A stretch of DNA of 64,000 bases. It comes from DATAVK01 sp036267755 (GTDB lineage: Bacteria > Actinomycetota > Actinomycetes > JAFAQI01). The notes under the pieces are model-generated. The model did no database searches. It was not told the origin of the DNA and saw only the letters and a program-made list of their open reading frames with translations. The stretch lies in assembly GCA_036267755.1 (NCBI GenBank), contig DATAVK010000056.1, forward strand, positions 6,755-70,754, in the 5' to 3' direction. Each line of letters opens with the position of its first letter. Position 1 is the stretch's first letter. Both the position numbers and the translations under genes were made by a program. This document shows positions 17,986-25,469 of the stretch, one piece after another.

Positions 17986-18974
17986 CGCACCTCCAGCAGC
18001 CGGCTCGTCTTGAGCCGGGTCTCGTCCCACTCACGGTCCGGGTCACTGCCCCAGGTGATCCCGGCGCCGGTGCCCAGACGGAGTCTGCCCTCCTGCCACT
18101 CGAAGGTGCGGATCGCCACCGCCAGTACGCCCCGTGTCGCGTCGGCATCCACCCAGCCCACCGCCCCGCAGTAGACCCCGCGGGGCTCGGGCTCGAGGCT
18201 GCGGATGATCTCCAGGGCGGCCGCCTTGGGAGCTCCCGACACCGACCCGGCCGGCATCGTGGCGGCCAGCAGGTCGGCCCAGCCGAGGCCGTCGCGCAGC
18301 TCCGCCTCGACCGTCGACACCAGGTGAACCAGGCCCGGGTGCCGCTCCTGGCGCAGCAGCCCGGTGACGGCGACCGAGCCGGTCTCGGCGACTCGGCCGA
18401 GGTCGTTGCGGACCAAGTCGACGATCATGACGTTCTCGGCGGCGTCCTTGGCGGTGAGGTCGGCGGGAGTCGCGCCGGTCCCCTTGATCGGCCCGGCCGC
18501 CACCTGGCGGCCGTCCCGGCGCAGCGACAGCTCCGGCGAGGCGCAGGCGACGTGCAGTCCGAGGTCGGGTACCGACACCGTGGCGGCGTACGGCGCGGGG
18601 TTGCCGCGGGCGAGCGCGGCGCCGAGGGCGCGCGGGTCCGGGTCCATGGCACATGAGAGCACCCGGCACAGGTTGACCTGGTAGACGTCGCCGGCCGCGA
18701 TCCGCTCCCGGATCGTGCGAACGCCCGCCACATAGGACTCCCGCGGGAGTGTTGAGACCCATTGCGACGCTGCCGGTGGGTGCCACGGCGGCGCGGCGTC
18801 GTACCAGTCGTCCAGCGGCTGGCCCTCGGCGAACCGCAGGCACTGCAGTCGGCCCTCGAAGGTCATCACGACGACCCACAGTCCCGCGGAGTCCAGCGCG
18901 GCGGGGTCGTCGGTCACGTCGACCAGGCCCGTCAGCAGCCGGCCGTCGACGACGGCCCAACCGTCCTGGGACAT
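17982..18974 (-). CDS. pabB: Aminodeoxychorismate synthase component I PabB
   Basis: A chorismate-binding enzyme of 330 aa, short because it lacks most of the N-terminal subdomain of longer PabB/TrpE proteins. The core motifs are PIKGTG, ENVMIVDLVRNDLGR, MPAGSVSGAPK and YCGAVGWVD, ending with GAGITWGSDPDREWDET. It aminates chorismate with ammonia from a PabA glutaminase not in this window. GCGGAGC before the ATG at 18974 supports the start. It is the first gene of the pab-hut run, facing away from the tRNA cluster. Confidence 0.9.
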   Translation of the reverse strand: MSQDGWAVVDGRLLTGLVDVTDDPAALDSAGLWVVVMTFEGRLQCLRFAEGQPLDDWYDAAPPWHPPAASQWVSTLPRESYVAGVRTIRERIAAGDVYQVNLCRVLSCAMDPDPRALGAALARGNPAPYAATVSVPDLGLHVACASPELSLRRDGRQVAAGPIKGTGATPADLTAKDAAENVMIVDLVRNDLGRVAETGSVAVTGLLRQERHPGLVHLVSTVEAELRDGLGWADLLAATMPAGSVSGAPKAAALEIIRSLEPEPRGVYCGAVGWVDADATRGVLAVAIRTFEWQEGRLRLGTGAGITWGSDPDREWDETRLKTSRLLEVR

Positions 18975-19063
18975 CACCGCTCCGCCACGCAGCGATGCTG
19001 GCACGACGACGCTCCGTGTAGCATCGTCGTCGCGTTGAAGGGCCGCAATCCGGCCCTGTGCGT

Positions 19064-19136
19064 GCGGACGTAGCGCAGCTGGTAGCGCATCACCTTGCCA
19101 AGGTGAGGGTCGCGGGTTCGAATCCCGTCGTCCGCT
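19064..19136 (+). tRNA. tRNA-Gly (anticodon GCC)
   Basis: A 73-nt cloverleaf. The acceptor stem GCGGACG pairs with CGTCCGC, the anticodon loop is TTGCCAA (GCC), and the T-arm is GCGGGTTCGAATCCCGT. The discriminator is T and no CCA is encoded. It is the first of three tRNAs in a row. Confidence 0.97.
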
Positions 19137-19172
19137 CGATGACGTCCCTGTGGCGTCGTTTTACCACTAGAT

Positions 19173-19244
19173 GGCGGGATGGCCGAGTGGCTTAGGCAAG
19201 GGCCTGCAAAGCCCTGTACGCGGGTTCGATTCCCGCTCCCGCCT
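19173..19244 (+). tRNA. tRNA-Cys (anticodon GCA)
   Basis: The acceptor stem GGCGGGA pairs with TCCCGCC, the anticodon loop is CTGCAAA (GCA) and the T-arm is GCGGGTTCGATTCCCGC. The discriminator is T and CCA is not encoded. It lies 36 nt after tRNA-Gly. Confidence 0.97.
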
Positions 19245-19256
19245 CGTAACACCTTC

Positions 19257-19330
19257 GGGCGATTGGCGCAGTCTGGTAGCGCGCTTCCTTGACACGGAAG
19301 AGGTCACAGGTTCAAGTCCTGTATCGCCCA
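19257..19330 (+). tRNA. tRNA-Val (anticodon GAC)
   Basis: The acceptor stem GGGCGAT pairs with ATCGCCC and the anticodon loop is TTGACAC (GAC). The D-arm is TGGCGCAGTCTGGTAGC. The discriminator is A, followed by a chromosomal CCA at 19331-19333, unlike the other tRNAs here. It is the last gene of the Gly-Cys-Val cluster, followed at once by a long inverted repeat. Confidence 0.97.
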
Positions 19331-19336
19331 CCATTA

Positions 19337-19399
19337 CGTCGAGTGCGACGCTTATGTCGTTACCCGCTACGAGTAAGGACACCGGCGTCACACTCGACG
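19337..19399. terminator. Long inverted repeat after the tRNA cluster
   Basis: 15-nt arms at 19337-19351 and 19385-19399 pair with one mismatch (CGTCGAGTGCGACGC). Inside them TGTCGTTAC and GTAAGGACA form a second stem around a 9-nt loop. It lies between the last tRNA (plus) and the end of the arylsulfotransferase gene (minus), so it could stop transcription from both sides. There is no T-run, as is common for actinobacterial terminators. Function inferred. Confidence 0.6.
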
Positions 19400-19408
19400 C
19401 GATTGGCG

Positions 19409-21277
19409 TCAGAACTGGGTGGGGCGGCTGGTGCCGAGCACCTGTCCGGTCGCCGAGAGCGACTGCACCTCCACAACGCCGCTCGGGCGGCGCAACCGGA
19501 GGTGGGTCTCGAAGCCGGACCGCTTGACCGTCCGGATCGGATGCAGCTGCGACACGCTCGGGCCGGTGAGCAGCTGCCAGCGCTGCGTGCGGGTGTCGCC
19601 GTTCCAGCTGACGGCCACCGCCTGGTGACCATTGCGTTGAGTCACGGCGATGGCGGGCTTCGTCAACGGGATGCCGGTCCACGAGATCCGGAAGAACCGG
19701 TACGACGTAACGGTGGCAGGGAAGGCCGCGTTCCACACCTCCACGCCGGCGGCATTGAACTCCGTCGCGGCCGCCTGGTCGCCCCAGCCGACCATGTAGT
19801 CGCCGTTAGGCAGCCCCTGCATGTTGCCCTGGCTGCCGCTGATCAACGGCGGCGTGTGGGTGTCCGACTGGGCCACCGACGCGGTGCGGTCGGCCTGGTC
19901 GACCTGCAGCACCAGGCCACGAGACTCCGGCTCGACGCGTGGCGGCCCGCCGCCGTCGTCGAACAGCGAGATCACGTTGGGGCCGTGCCAGCGAGCATCG
20001 TGCTGGAAGTGGAAGGCAGCGCCGGGGCCGAGGGAGAAGCTGCTCTTCTTGCCGCCCAGCGTCCAGAGCACGTCACCGGTCGTCTCATCGACGTCATAGA
20101 GCGCGCTGGTGTTGCGTGCCGAGAACAACAACGTGCGGTTGGCACCGAAGTCGACGCTGTTGAGATGCACGTAGTCCCAGGCCCGAGTGGTGTTCTGGGG
20201 CGGGGGTACGACGGAAGCGTTCAGCGGGATGTGGTCGAGGGAGTTCCACTCGAACTCCACGAGCCCGGTCTTCACGTCGATCTCCTGGATCACCGGATCC
20301 AGCACGATGCTGTTCGGCTTGCCGCCGACCGGCGTCAGGTTCCACCGGATCGACTCGTACGCCGTGACGAAGGCGGTGCCCTGCGGCGTCAGCTGGAACT
20401 CGTGCAGGTCGACCATGGCGCCGTTGCCGGCGTGGACGGTCGCGACCACTTGGTAGTGGGAGTTGAGGATCTCCGCCACACCGAGCCCGTAGCCGTGCGA
20501 ACCCTGGGTGAAGCCCTGCCAGTACGTCAGGACCGGCTTCCCGTCGTACCGCTGGACGTGGAGGTCGTTCGCCCCCGTGCCATCGGCCATCGCGCGGTCC
20601 CACACCGGGACCCCGCGGTCGTTGAGAATGAGCAGCTGCCCGGGCAGACCACCGTGCTTGGTCGCCAGCGCGACGTCCTGGTGGTCGGCGCTCGGCAGGT
20701 CCTTGGTGACCGTGATGACGGGTGGGTGCAGCCCCGGCGCCGAAGCGAAGTGCGAGCTGGGCGCGGGTGGCAGCGTCTTCGCCTTCGCCTTTTTCTTGGG
20801 GTGCGTGATGGGGTTCGTCTCTTGGGCCGGTTGTGCAACCCAGAACGAGAACACGCCGCGCCGGACGCCACGGATCGCGAGCGTGGTGTGAACGGTGACC
20901 CGCTCCCCTGGCGTGAACGGCGTCGTCGGCAGGAAGCTCCCCCCGCGGCCGTCGGAGTCGGCCTCCACCTCGCCGGAGTGCCGACCGCTGACCGACCCCC
21001 GCACGACCACGTTGTTGATCCGGTTGGGGTTGATCCCGCGGAAGGTGATCTGGCTGGCGGGCAACGCGGTGCGGCTGCCGGGCTCGGGGAAGACCGTCAC
21101 CGATCCGCTGTCGGCGGCGATGCTGTTGATCAGGTGGGGCGGCGTCGTGGGCCCTAAGAGCCCGGCACCCCCCTGGCCGGACGGTGAGTCACTCCCAGAG
21201 CAGGCAACCGCACAGGCCACCGTCAGTACGCCGACCAGGGTGAACGAGACCCGGCGTACCGGGGAGGAGAGGGTCAT
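19409..21277 (-). CDS. Arylsulfotransferase-family lipoprotein
   Basis: A 622-aa exported lipoprotein with a signal peptide ending in a lipobox at Cys26 (AVAC). An N-terminal immunoglobulin-like segment (about 40-155) is joined by a Lys/Pro linker (about 158-172) to a propeller typical of the actinobacterial arylsulfotransferase family: PVLTYWQG, HEFQLTPQGTAFVT, WDYVHLNSVD, FHFQHDARW and NMQGLPNGDYMVGWG. Some propeller arylsulfotransferases move sulfate between phenols using a catalytic His; the His residues are present, but activity is not proven for this branch. Confidence 0.85.
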   Translation of the reverse strand: MTLSSPVRRVSFTLVGVLTVACAVACSGSDSPSGQGGAGLLGPTTPPHLINSIAADSGSVTVFPEPGSRTALPASQITFRGINPNRINNVVVRGSVSGRHSGEVEADSDGRGGSFLPTTPFTPGERVTVHTTLAIRGVRRGVFSFWVAQPAQETNPITHPKKKAKAKTLPPAPSSHFASAPGLHPPVITVTKDLPSADHQDVALATKHGGLPGQLLILNDRGVPVWDRAMADGTGANDLHVQRYDGKPVLTYWQGFTQGSHGYGLGVAEILNSHYQVVATVHAGNGAMVDLHEFQLTPQGTAFVTAYESIRWNLTPVGGKPNSIVLDPVIQEIDVKTGLVEFEWNSLDHIPLNASVVPPPQNTTRAWDYVHLNSVDFGANRTLLFSARNTSALYDVDETTGDVLWTLGGKKSSFSLGPGAAFHFQHDARWHGPNVISLFDDGGGPPRVEPESRGLVLQVDQADRTASVAQSDTHTPPLISGSQGNMQGLPNGDYMVGWGDQAAATEFNAAGVEVWNAAFPATVTSYRFFRISWTGIPLTKPAIAVTQRNGHQAVAVSWNGDTRTQRWQLLTGPSVSQLHPIRTVKRSGFETHLRLRRPSGVVEVQSLSATGQVLGTSRPTQF

Positions 21278-21302
21278 GGTGTGGGGCCGGACCGCCCGAT
21301 GC

Positions 21303-21539
21303 TCAGCGGTTGGTGGTGCCCGTGCCGGCGGAGGACTCGACCGGCTTGAACTCGGTGACCGACTCCATGATCCCGGCGAAGTACCCCCCGATGCAGCCGG
21401 CGACGAACAGTCCGACGCCGATCCAGAACATCACCCAGATCCACTCGATCAAGGCGATGCCACCCACGATGGTCCCGATGATGATGACGGCCGTGGCGAA
21501 CCAGGTCGCGCCGCTTGCCCCGTGCCCGTTCCCGGCCAT
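21303..21539 (-). CDS. Small HGxxPAAW-like membrane protein
   Basis: A 78-aa protein with two membrane helices (about 14-33 and 36-56). The motif HGASGATW (6-13) corresponds to the HGxxPAAW signature of a small actinobacterial membrane family, with the Pro-Ala changed. Function unknown. It lies between the YihY-like gene and the arylsulfotransferase lipoprotein, all on the minus strand. Confidence 0.75.
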   Translation of the reverse strand: MAGNGHGASGATWFATAVIIIGTIVGGIALIEWIWVMFWIGVGLFVAGCIGGYFAGIMESVTEFKPVESSAGTGTTNR

Positions 21540-21576
21540 CCCAAGTCCTCCTGCGTGGTCCCCTGTCGCCCGAAGC

Positions 21577-22524
21577 CTACGTGGCGTCGTTATCGCCCAG
21601 ATGCAGCACCTGGGTCTGCGCGCTCGGGTACATCCGTTCGATCTCGTTGTTCAGCTCGGCCCCGAACAGGATGGCCAACGCAGTGAGGTACAGGAACAAC
21701 AGCACGGCGACGGGAGCCGACAGCGGACCGTAGGTAGCGGTACGACGAAACGCCCAGGTGAGCCACTCGCGGAGCACGATCGAGCCGACCAGCCAGATCG
21801 CCATCGCGATGACCGCACCGGGCAGCGCCCGCCGCCAGGGGGCCCGGACCGGCACGGCCCGGTGGTAGAGCGTGGCGAGCAGGGTCAGCGTGACCCCGAC
21901 CACCACCGGCCAGAAGGCGACCGTGACGATCCCGTGGATCACGCCGTGATCGTGCTCCGGGAACAGGTCGACCAGCTGGCCGGGCCCGAGCACCAGCAGC
22001 GGCAGCAGGACGATCGTCGCGAGCACGAACCCGAGGTAGAGCCGCAGTGCGAGCAACCGGCTGCGCACGGCGCTGCGACGCCCCCGCATCCCGTAGGCGA
22101 TCGTGATCGTGTTGACGTAGGTCGCCATCGCCGACGAGCCGGTCCACAGCGACACCACGAAGCTGATCGACACAACGTCCGCTCGGCCATCGGCAAGGAT
22201 CCGGTGCAGCGCCGGCGCCACGGTGGACTGCACCGCGCTCTGCACGATCACATGTCCGAGACCGTTGTCGATCGTGCGCTGCAGGTCGTTGACGTTGGCC
22301 TTGCCGAGCACCCCGCTGAAGTAGCCGATCGTGCCGAGTACGGCGAGGATCAGCGAGGGCAACGACAGCAGCTGCCAGAACCCGGCTTCCGCGGCCAGCC
22401 CGAGCACCCGATCGTGCCAGGCCCGCTTGACCGCCGACACCGCGATCCTGCCGACAGCGACCGGAGCGCTGAGCTTGCGCGGGGGGCCCGAAGCCCGTTC
22501 CGCCGACTCAGCGACTGATGCCAT
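21577..22524 (-). CDS. YihY/BrkB-type membrane protein
   Basis: A 315-aa polytopic protein with about six membrane helices, matching the YihY/UPF0761 family: FWQLLSLPSLILAVLG near the start, STVAPALHRILADG, SLWTGSSAMATYVNTI in the middle and AVLLFLYLTALAILFGAELN near the end. The family was once called RNase BN in error; its transport or other role is unknown. The ATG at 22524 is divergent from the AidB-like gene, with a 39-nt shared promoter region. Confidence 0.9.
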   Translation of the reverse strand: MASVAESAERASGPPRKLSAPVAVGRIAVSAVKRAWHDRVLGLAAEAGFWQLLSLPSLILAVLGTIGYFSGVLGKANVNDLQRTIDNGLGHVIVQSAVQSTVAPALHRILADGRADVVSISFVVSLWTGSSAMATYVNTITIAYGMRGRRSAVRSRLLALRLYLGFVLATIVLLPLLVLGPGQLVDLFPEHDHGVIHGIVTVAFWPVVVGVTLTLLATLYHRAVPVRAPWRRALPGAVIAMAIWLVGSIVLREWLTWAFRRTATYGPLSAPVAVLLFLYLTALAILFGAELNNEIERMYPSAQTQVLHLGDNDAT

Positions 22525-22540
22525 CCGCAAACGGTAGAGC

Positions 22541-22554
22541 CAACCGGCTGGTTG
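22541..22554. promoter_or_regulatory. Operator-like palindrome between yihY-like and aidB-like genes
   Basis: CAACC-GGCT-GGTTG is a perfect 5-bp inverted repeat. It sits in the 39-nt gap between two divergent start codons, 10 nt before the AidB-like ATG. Its position suits a repressor site; no regulator gene is adjacent. Confidence 0.45.
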
Positions 22555-22563
22555 ACTGGTGCA

Positions 22564-24183
22564 ATGGCTGCGACGCATGACGTGGACAACCAGCCGCCAC
22601 CGCTGGCCGGGTACGACGTGTTCACCGCCGATGCGGCGTTGGTGGAGGGTGTCGACCGGCACAGCGCCAGCTGGGCGACCGACCGGCTCAGCGCGCTGGG
22701 CCGGCGGGCCGGCAGCGACGAGGCCCAGGAATGGGGCCGGCTGGCCAACGTGAACCCCCCGGTGCTGCGCACCCACGACCGCTACGGGCACCGCATCGAC
22801 GAGGTCGACTTCCACCCGTCGTGGCACTCGCTCATGACGGTCGCCATCTCGGAGGGACTGCACGCCTCGTCGTGGCTGTCCCCGGGACCCGGCGCCCAGG
22901 TCGCCCGAGCCGCCGGGTTTGCGGTCTGGTCACAGGTCGAAGGAGGTCACGGCTGCCCCATCTCGATGACCCACGCCGCGATTCCCGCGCTGCGCACCGA
23001 CGAAGCGCTCGCCGCCGAGTGGGAGCCGCGGCTGCTCTCGACGACGTACGACCCTGGGCTGCGGCCCCCGCAGAACAAGGCCGGATCCCTGGCCGGGATG
23101 GGCATGACCGAGAAGCAAGGTGGCTCGGACGTCAGGACCAATACGACGCGGGCCGTGCCCGCCGCCGACGGGACCTACCGGCTCACCGGCCACAAGTGGT
23201 TCACCTCGGCGCCGATGTGCGACGTCTTCCTGATGCTGGCCCAGGCACCGGGCGGTCTCACCTGTTTCGTCGTACCTCGGGTGCTGCCCGACGGCACCCG
23301 GAACACCTTCCGGATCCAGCGGCTCAAGGACAAGCTCGGCAACCGGTCCAACGCCTCCAGCGAGCCGGAGCTTGAGGACACCGTCGCCTGGCGGCTCGGC
23401 GACGAGGGCCGTGGCGTCCCCACGATCATTGAAATGGTCGGCGCAACCCGGTTGGACTGCGTGATCGGCTCGACGTCGCTGATGCGCGCGGCGGTCGCGC
23501 AGGCCACCCACCACGCGGCTTATCGGCGCGCGTTCGGCCAGCGGCTCGCCGACCAGCCGTTGATGCGTCACGTCCTCGCCGACCTCGCCGTTGAGTCCGA
23601 GGCCGCCACCGCACTGATGGTGCGGCTTGCGGCAGCGGTCGATGACGACGAGCGCGACTTCCGCCGGCTCGCCACGGCGGTCGGTAAGTACTGGGTGTGC
23701 AAGCGGGGGCCGGCGGTCGCGGCCGAGGCGCTGGAGTGCCTGGGCGGCAACGGGTACGTCGAGGACTTCCCGATGGCTCGGCTCTACCGCGAGGCGCCGC
23801 TGAACTCCATCTGGGAGGGATCGGGCAACGTCAACGCCCTCGACGTGCTGCGGGCACTGAGCCGTTCGCCGGGCGCCTGGGAGGCGTTCCGGGCCGAGAT
23901 CGGGCTCGCGCTCGGCGCCGACCCTCGCCTCGACGCGGCGTTCGCCGAACTGGAGACCGCGCTCGCCGACACCTCGTCGATCGAGGTCCGCGCTCGCCGC
24001 CTCGTCGAGCGGATGGCCCTGGTGCTGCAGGCGTCGCTGCTCATCCGCAGCGCCCCGCCGTACGTCGCGGACGCGTTCTGCGCGTCGCGGTTGAGCGGTG
24101 ACTGGGGGTACGCGTTCGGGACGTTGCCCGCTGGGGTCGACAGCGGCGCCATCGTCGAGCGCGCGACCCCCAAGGTGGCCTGA
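22564..24183 (+). CDS. AidB-like acyl-CoA dehydrogenase
   Basis: A 539-aa flavoprotein of the AidB branch of acyl-CoA dehydrogenases. The N-terminal NQPPPLAGYDVF, GRLANVNPPVLRTHDRYG and the FAD segment GMGMTEKQGGSDVRTNTT match E. coli AidB, a protein linked to the response to alkylating agents; its natural substrate is unclear. The C-terminal LGGNGYVEDFPMARLYRE is the family's FAD/oligomer site. It is divergent from the YihY-like gene and precedes the YdeI-like gene. Confidence 0.92.
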   Translation: MAATHDVDNQPPPLAGYDVFTADAALVEGVDRHSASWATDRLSALGRRAGSDEAQEWGRLANVNPPVLRTHDRYGHRIDEVDFHPSWHSLMTVAISEGLHASSWLSPGPGAQVARAAGFAVWSQVEGGHGCPISMTHAAIPALRTDEALAAEWEPRLLSTTYDPGLRPPQNKAGSLAGMGMTEKQGGSDVRTNTTRAVPAADGTYRLTGHKWFTSAPMCDVFLMLAQAPGGLTCFVVPRVLPDGTRNTFRIQRLKDKLGNRSNASSEPELEDTVAWRLGDEGRGVPTIIEMVGATRLDCVIGSTSLMRAAVAQATHHAAYRRAFGQRLADQPLMRHVLADLAVESEAATALMVRLAAAVDDDERDFRRLATAVGKYWVCKRGPAVAAEALECLGGNGYVEDFPMARLYREAPLNSIWEGSGNVNALDVLRALSRSPGAWEAFRAEIGLALGADPRLDAAFAELETALADTSSIEVRARRLVERMALVLQASLLIRSAPPYVADAFCASRLSGDWGYAFGTLPAGVDSGAIVERATPKVA

Positions 24184-24192
24184 GCGCTCGAC

Positions 24193-24801
24193 GTGGGAGC
24201 AGAACCCGCGGAGCTGGTCATGGTCGACGCCACGGCCTGGCGCGGCTGGCTTGAGGAGTACCACGAGACACCCGCCGGCGTCTGGCTGGTCCTGGCCCGC
24301 AAGGGCACGGTGTCACCGACGTCGCTGACCCATGACGAGGCCCTCGACGAGGCGCTGTGCCACGGCTGGATCGACGGCCAGACCAAGCGCCGGGACGACG
24401 CGACGTTCCGGCAGCGCTTCACCCCGCGCCGCGCCCGCAGCACGTGGTCGCTGCGCAACATCGAGCATGTCGAGCGGCTCGCCGGGCAGGGCCGGATGCA
24501 CCCAGCCGGGGTTGCCGAGGTCGATCGTGCCAAGGCGGACGGCCGGTGGGAGGCGGCGTACGCCGGACCCGCCACGATCGAGGTGCCGCCCGATCTTGTC
24601 GACGCGCTCGCCGTGTCACCCGACGCCGCGGCGATGTTCGACTCCCTGACCAGCCAGAACCGTTACGCGATCCTGTTCCGACTCGGTGGCGCGAAGCGGC
24701 CCGAAACCCGAGCCCGTCGTCTCACCTCGTTCATCGAGATGCTCGAGCGCGGCGAGACGATCCACCCGCAGCGACCTCAGCGTCGCGACACGACCACGTA
24801 G
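24193..24801 (+). CDS. YdeI/OmpD-associated family protein
   Basis: A 202-aa protein of the YdeI (bacteriocin-protection) family, shown by GVWLVLARKG, EALCHGWIDGQTKRRDD and QRFTPRRARSTWS, plus the C-terminal KRPETRARRLTSFIEMLERGE. Biochemical function unknown. The GTG at 24193 lies 9 nt after the AidB-like stop, so they are probably cotranscribed. Its 3' end overlaps the convergent methyltransferase gene by 25 nt. Confidence 0.88.
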   Translation: MGAEPAELVMVDATAWRGWLEEYHETPAGVWLVLARKGTVSPTSLTHDEALDEALCHGWIDGQTKRRDDATFRQRFTPRRARSTWSLRNIEHVERLAGQGRMHPAGVAEVDRAKADGRWEAAYAGPATIEVPPDLVDALAVSPDAAAMFDSLTSQNRYAILFRLGGAKRPETRARRLTSFIEMLERGETIHPQRPQRRDTTT

Positions 24802-25370
24802 CGCTCGTCCGCGATCGGCCCTCCCCACAGCCCGGGGTCGTCGAGCCGACTCGTCTCCGCCTCCTGCCGGCTGCGCAGAACCAGCGACCTCGCCTGGGCG
24901 GCGGTCAGTCCCGTGCCGGTTGACCGCTGCCCCTCGACCAGGACCAGACGACCATCCGGCGACAGCAGCTCGTTCCAGCGATTGATAGCCGCAGCAGGAT
25001 CGGGCAGCGCCCACAGCACATGTCGGCACAGGGCCACGTCGAAAGCTGATGAACTCACGGCCGGGTCCGACGCGTCACCAATGACGAACCCGACCGTCAC
25101 ACCGGCGAGCTGGGCCTTACGCCGGGCCGCCGCGACCATCCGGCGAGAAGAGTCGACCCCTGTGACGGCATAACCAGCCTGCGCCAAGAGCACCGACAAC
25201 GTGCCGGTCCCGCACCCGACATCCAGCAGTGAGGCAGGCGCCGGTGGCATCAGCGGGAGCAGCAGATCGCGCCAAGCGCGCCGGACGTCAGGGTCGAGCA
25301 AGCCGTGATCCGGCTGCTCGTCAAACGACTCAGCCTGCGCGTCCCAGTCGTCGGCTGCATCGCGGGTCAT
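24777..25370 (-). CDS. Class I SAM-dependent methyltransferase
   Basis: A 197-aa methyltransferase with motif I LLDVGCGTGTLSVLLA, the acidic residue ending strand 2 in VTGVDSS, and a motif IV-like DVALCRHVLWALPDP. Substrate unknown; it is closest in style to methyltransferase-domain (UbiE-like) proteins. The ATG at 25370 is preferred; a GTG nine bases upstream is possible. It is divergent from glgX by 99 nt. Confidence 0.88.
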   Translation of the reverse strand: MTRDAADDWDAQAESFDEQPDHGLLDPDVRRAWRDLLLPLMPPAPASLLDVGCGTGTLSVLLAQAGYAVTGVDSSRRMVAAARRKAQLAGVTVGFVIGDASDPAVSSSAFDVALCRHVLWALPDPAAAINRWNELLSPDGRLVLVEGQRSTGTGLTAAQARSLVLRSRQEAETSRLDDPGLWGGPIADERYVVVSRR

Positions 25371-25469
25371 TCGGATCACCCTGCCACGGGCAACCGACTG
25401 CTCCCACGACCGGTTGCCCGCTGCGCATCGGGGCAGGTCGTCCCCGTGCCATCTACTAGCGTCTCCGAG

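Noticed and set aside
19409..21157. Long plus-strand open frames opposite the arylsulfotransferase
   Set aside because: They are His/Arg-rich shadows of a gene with clear signal peptide and family motifs on the minus strand.
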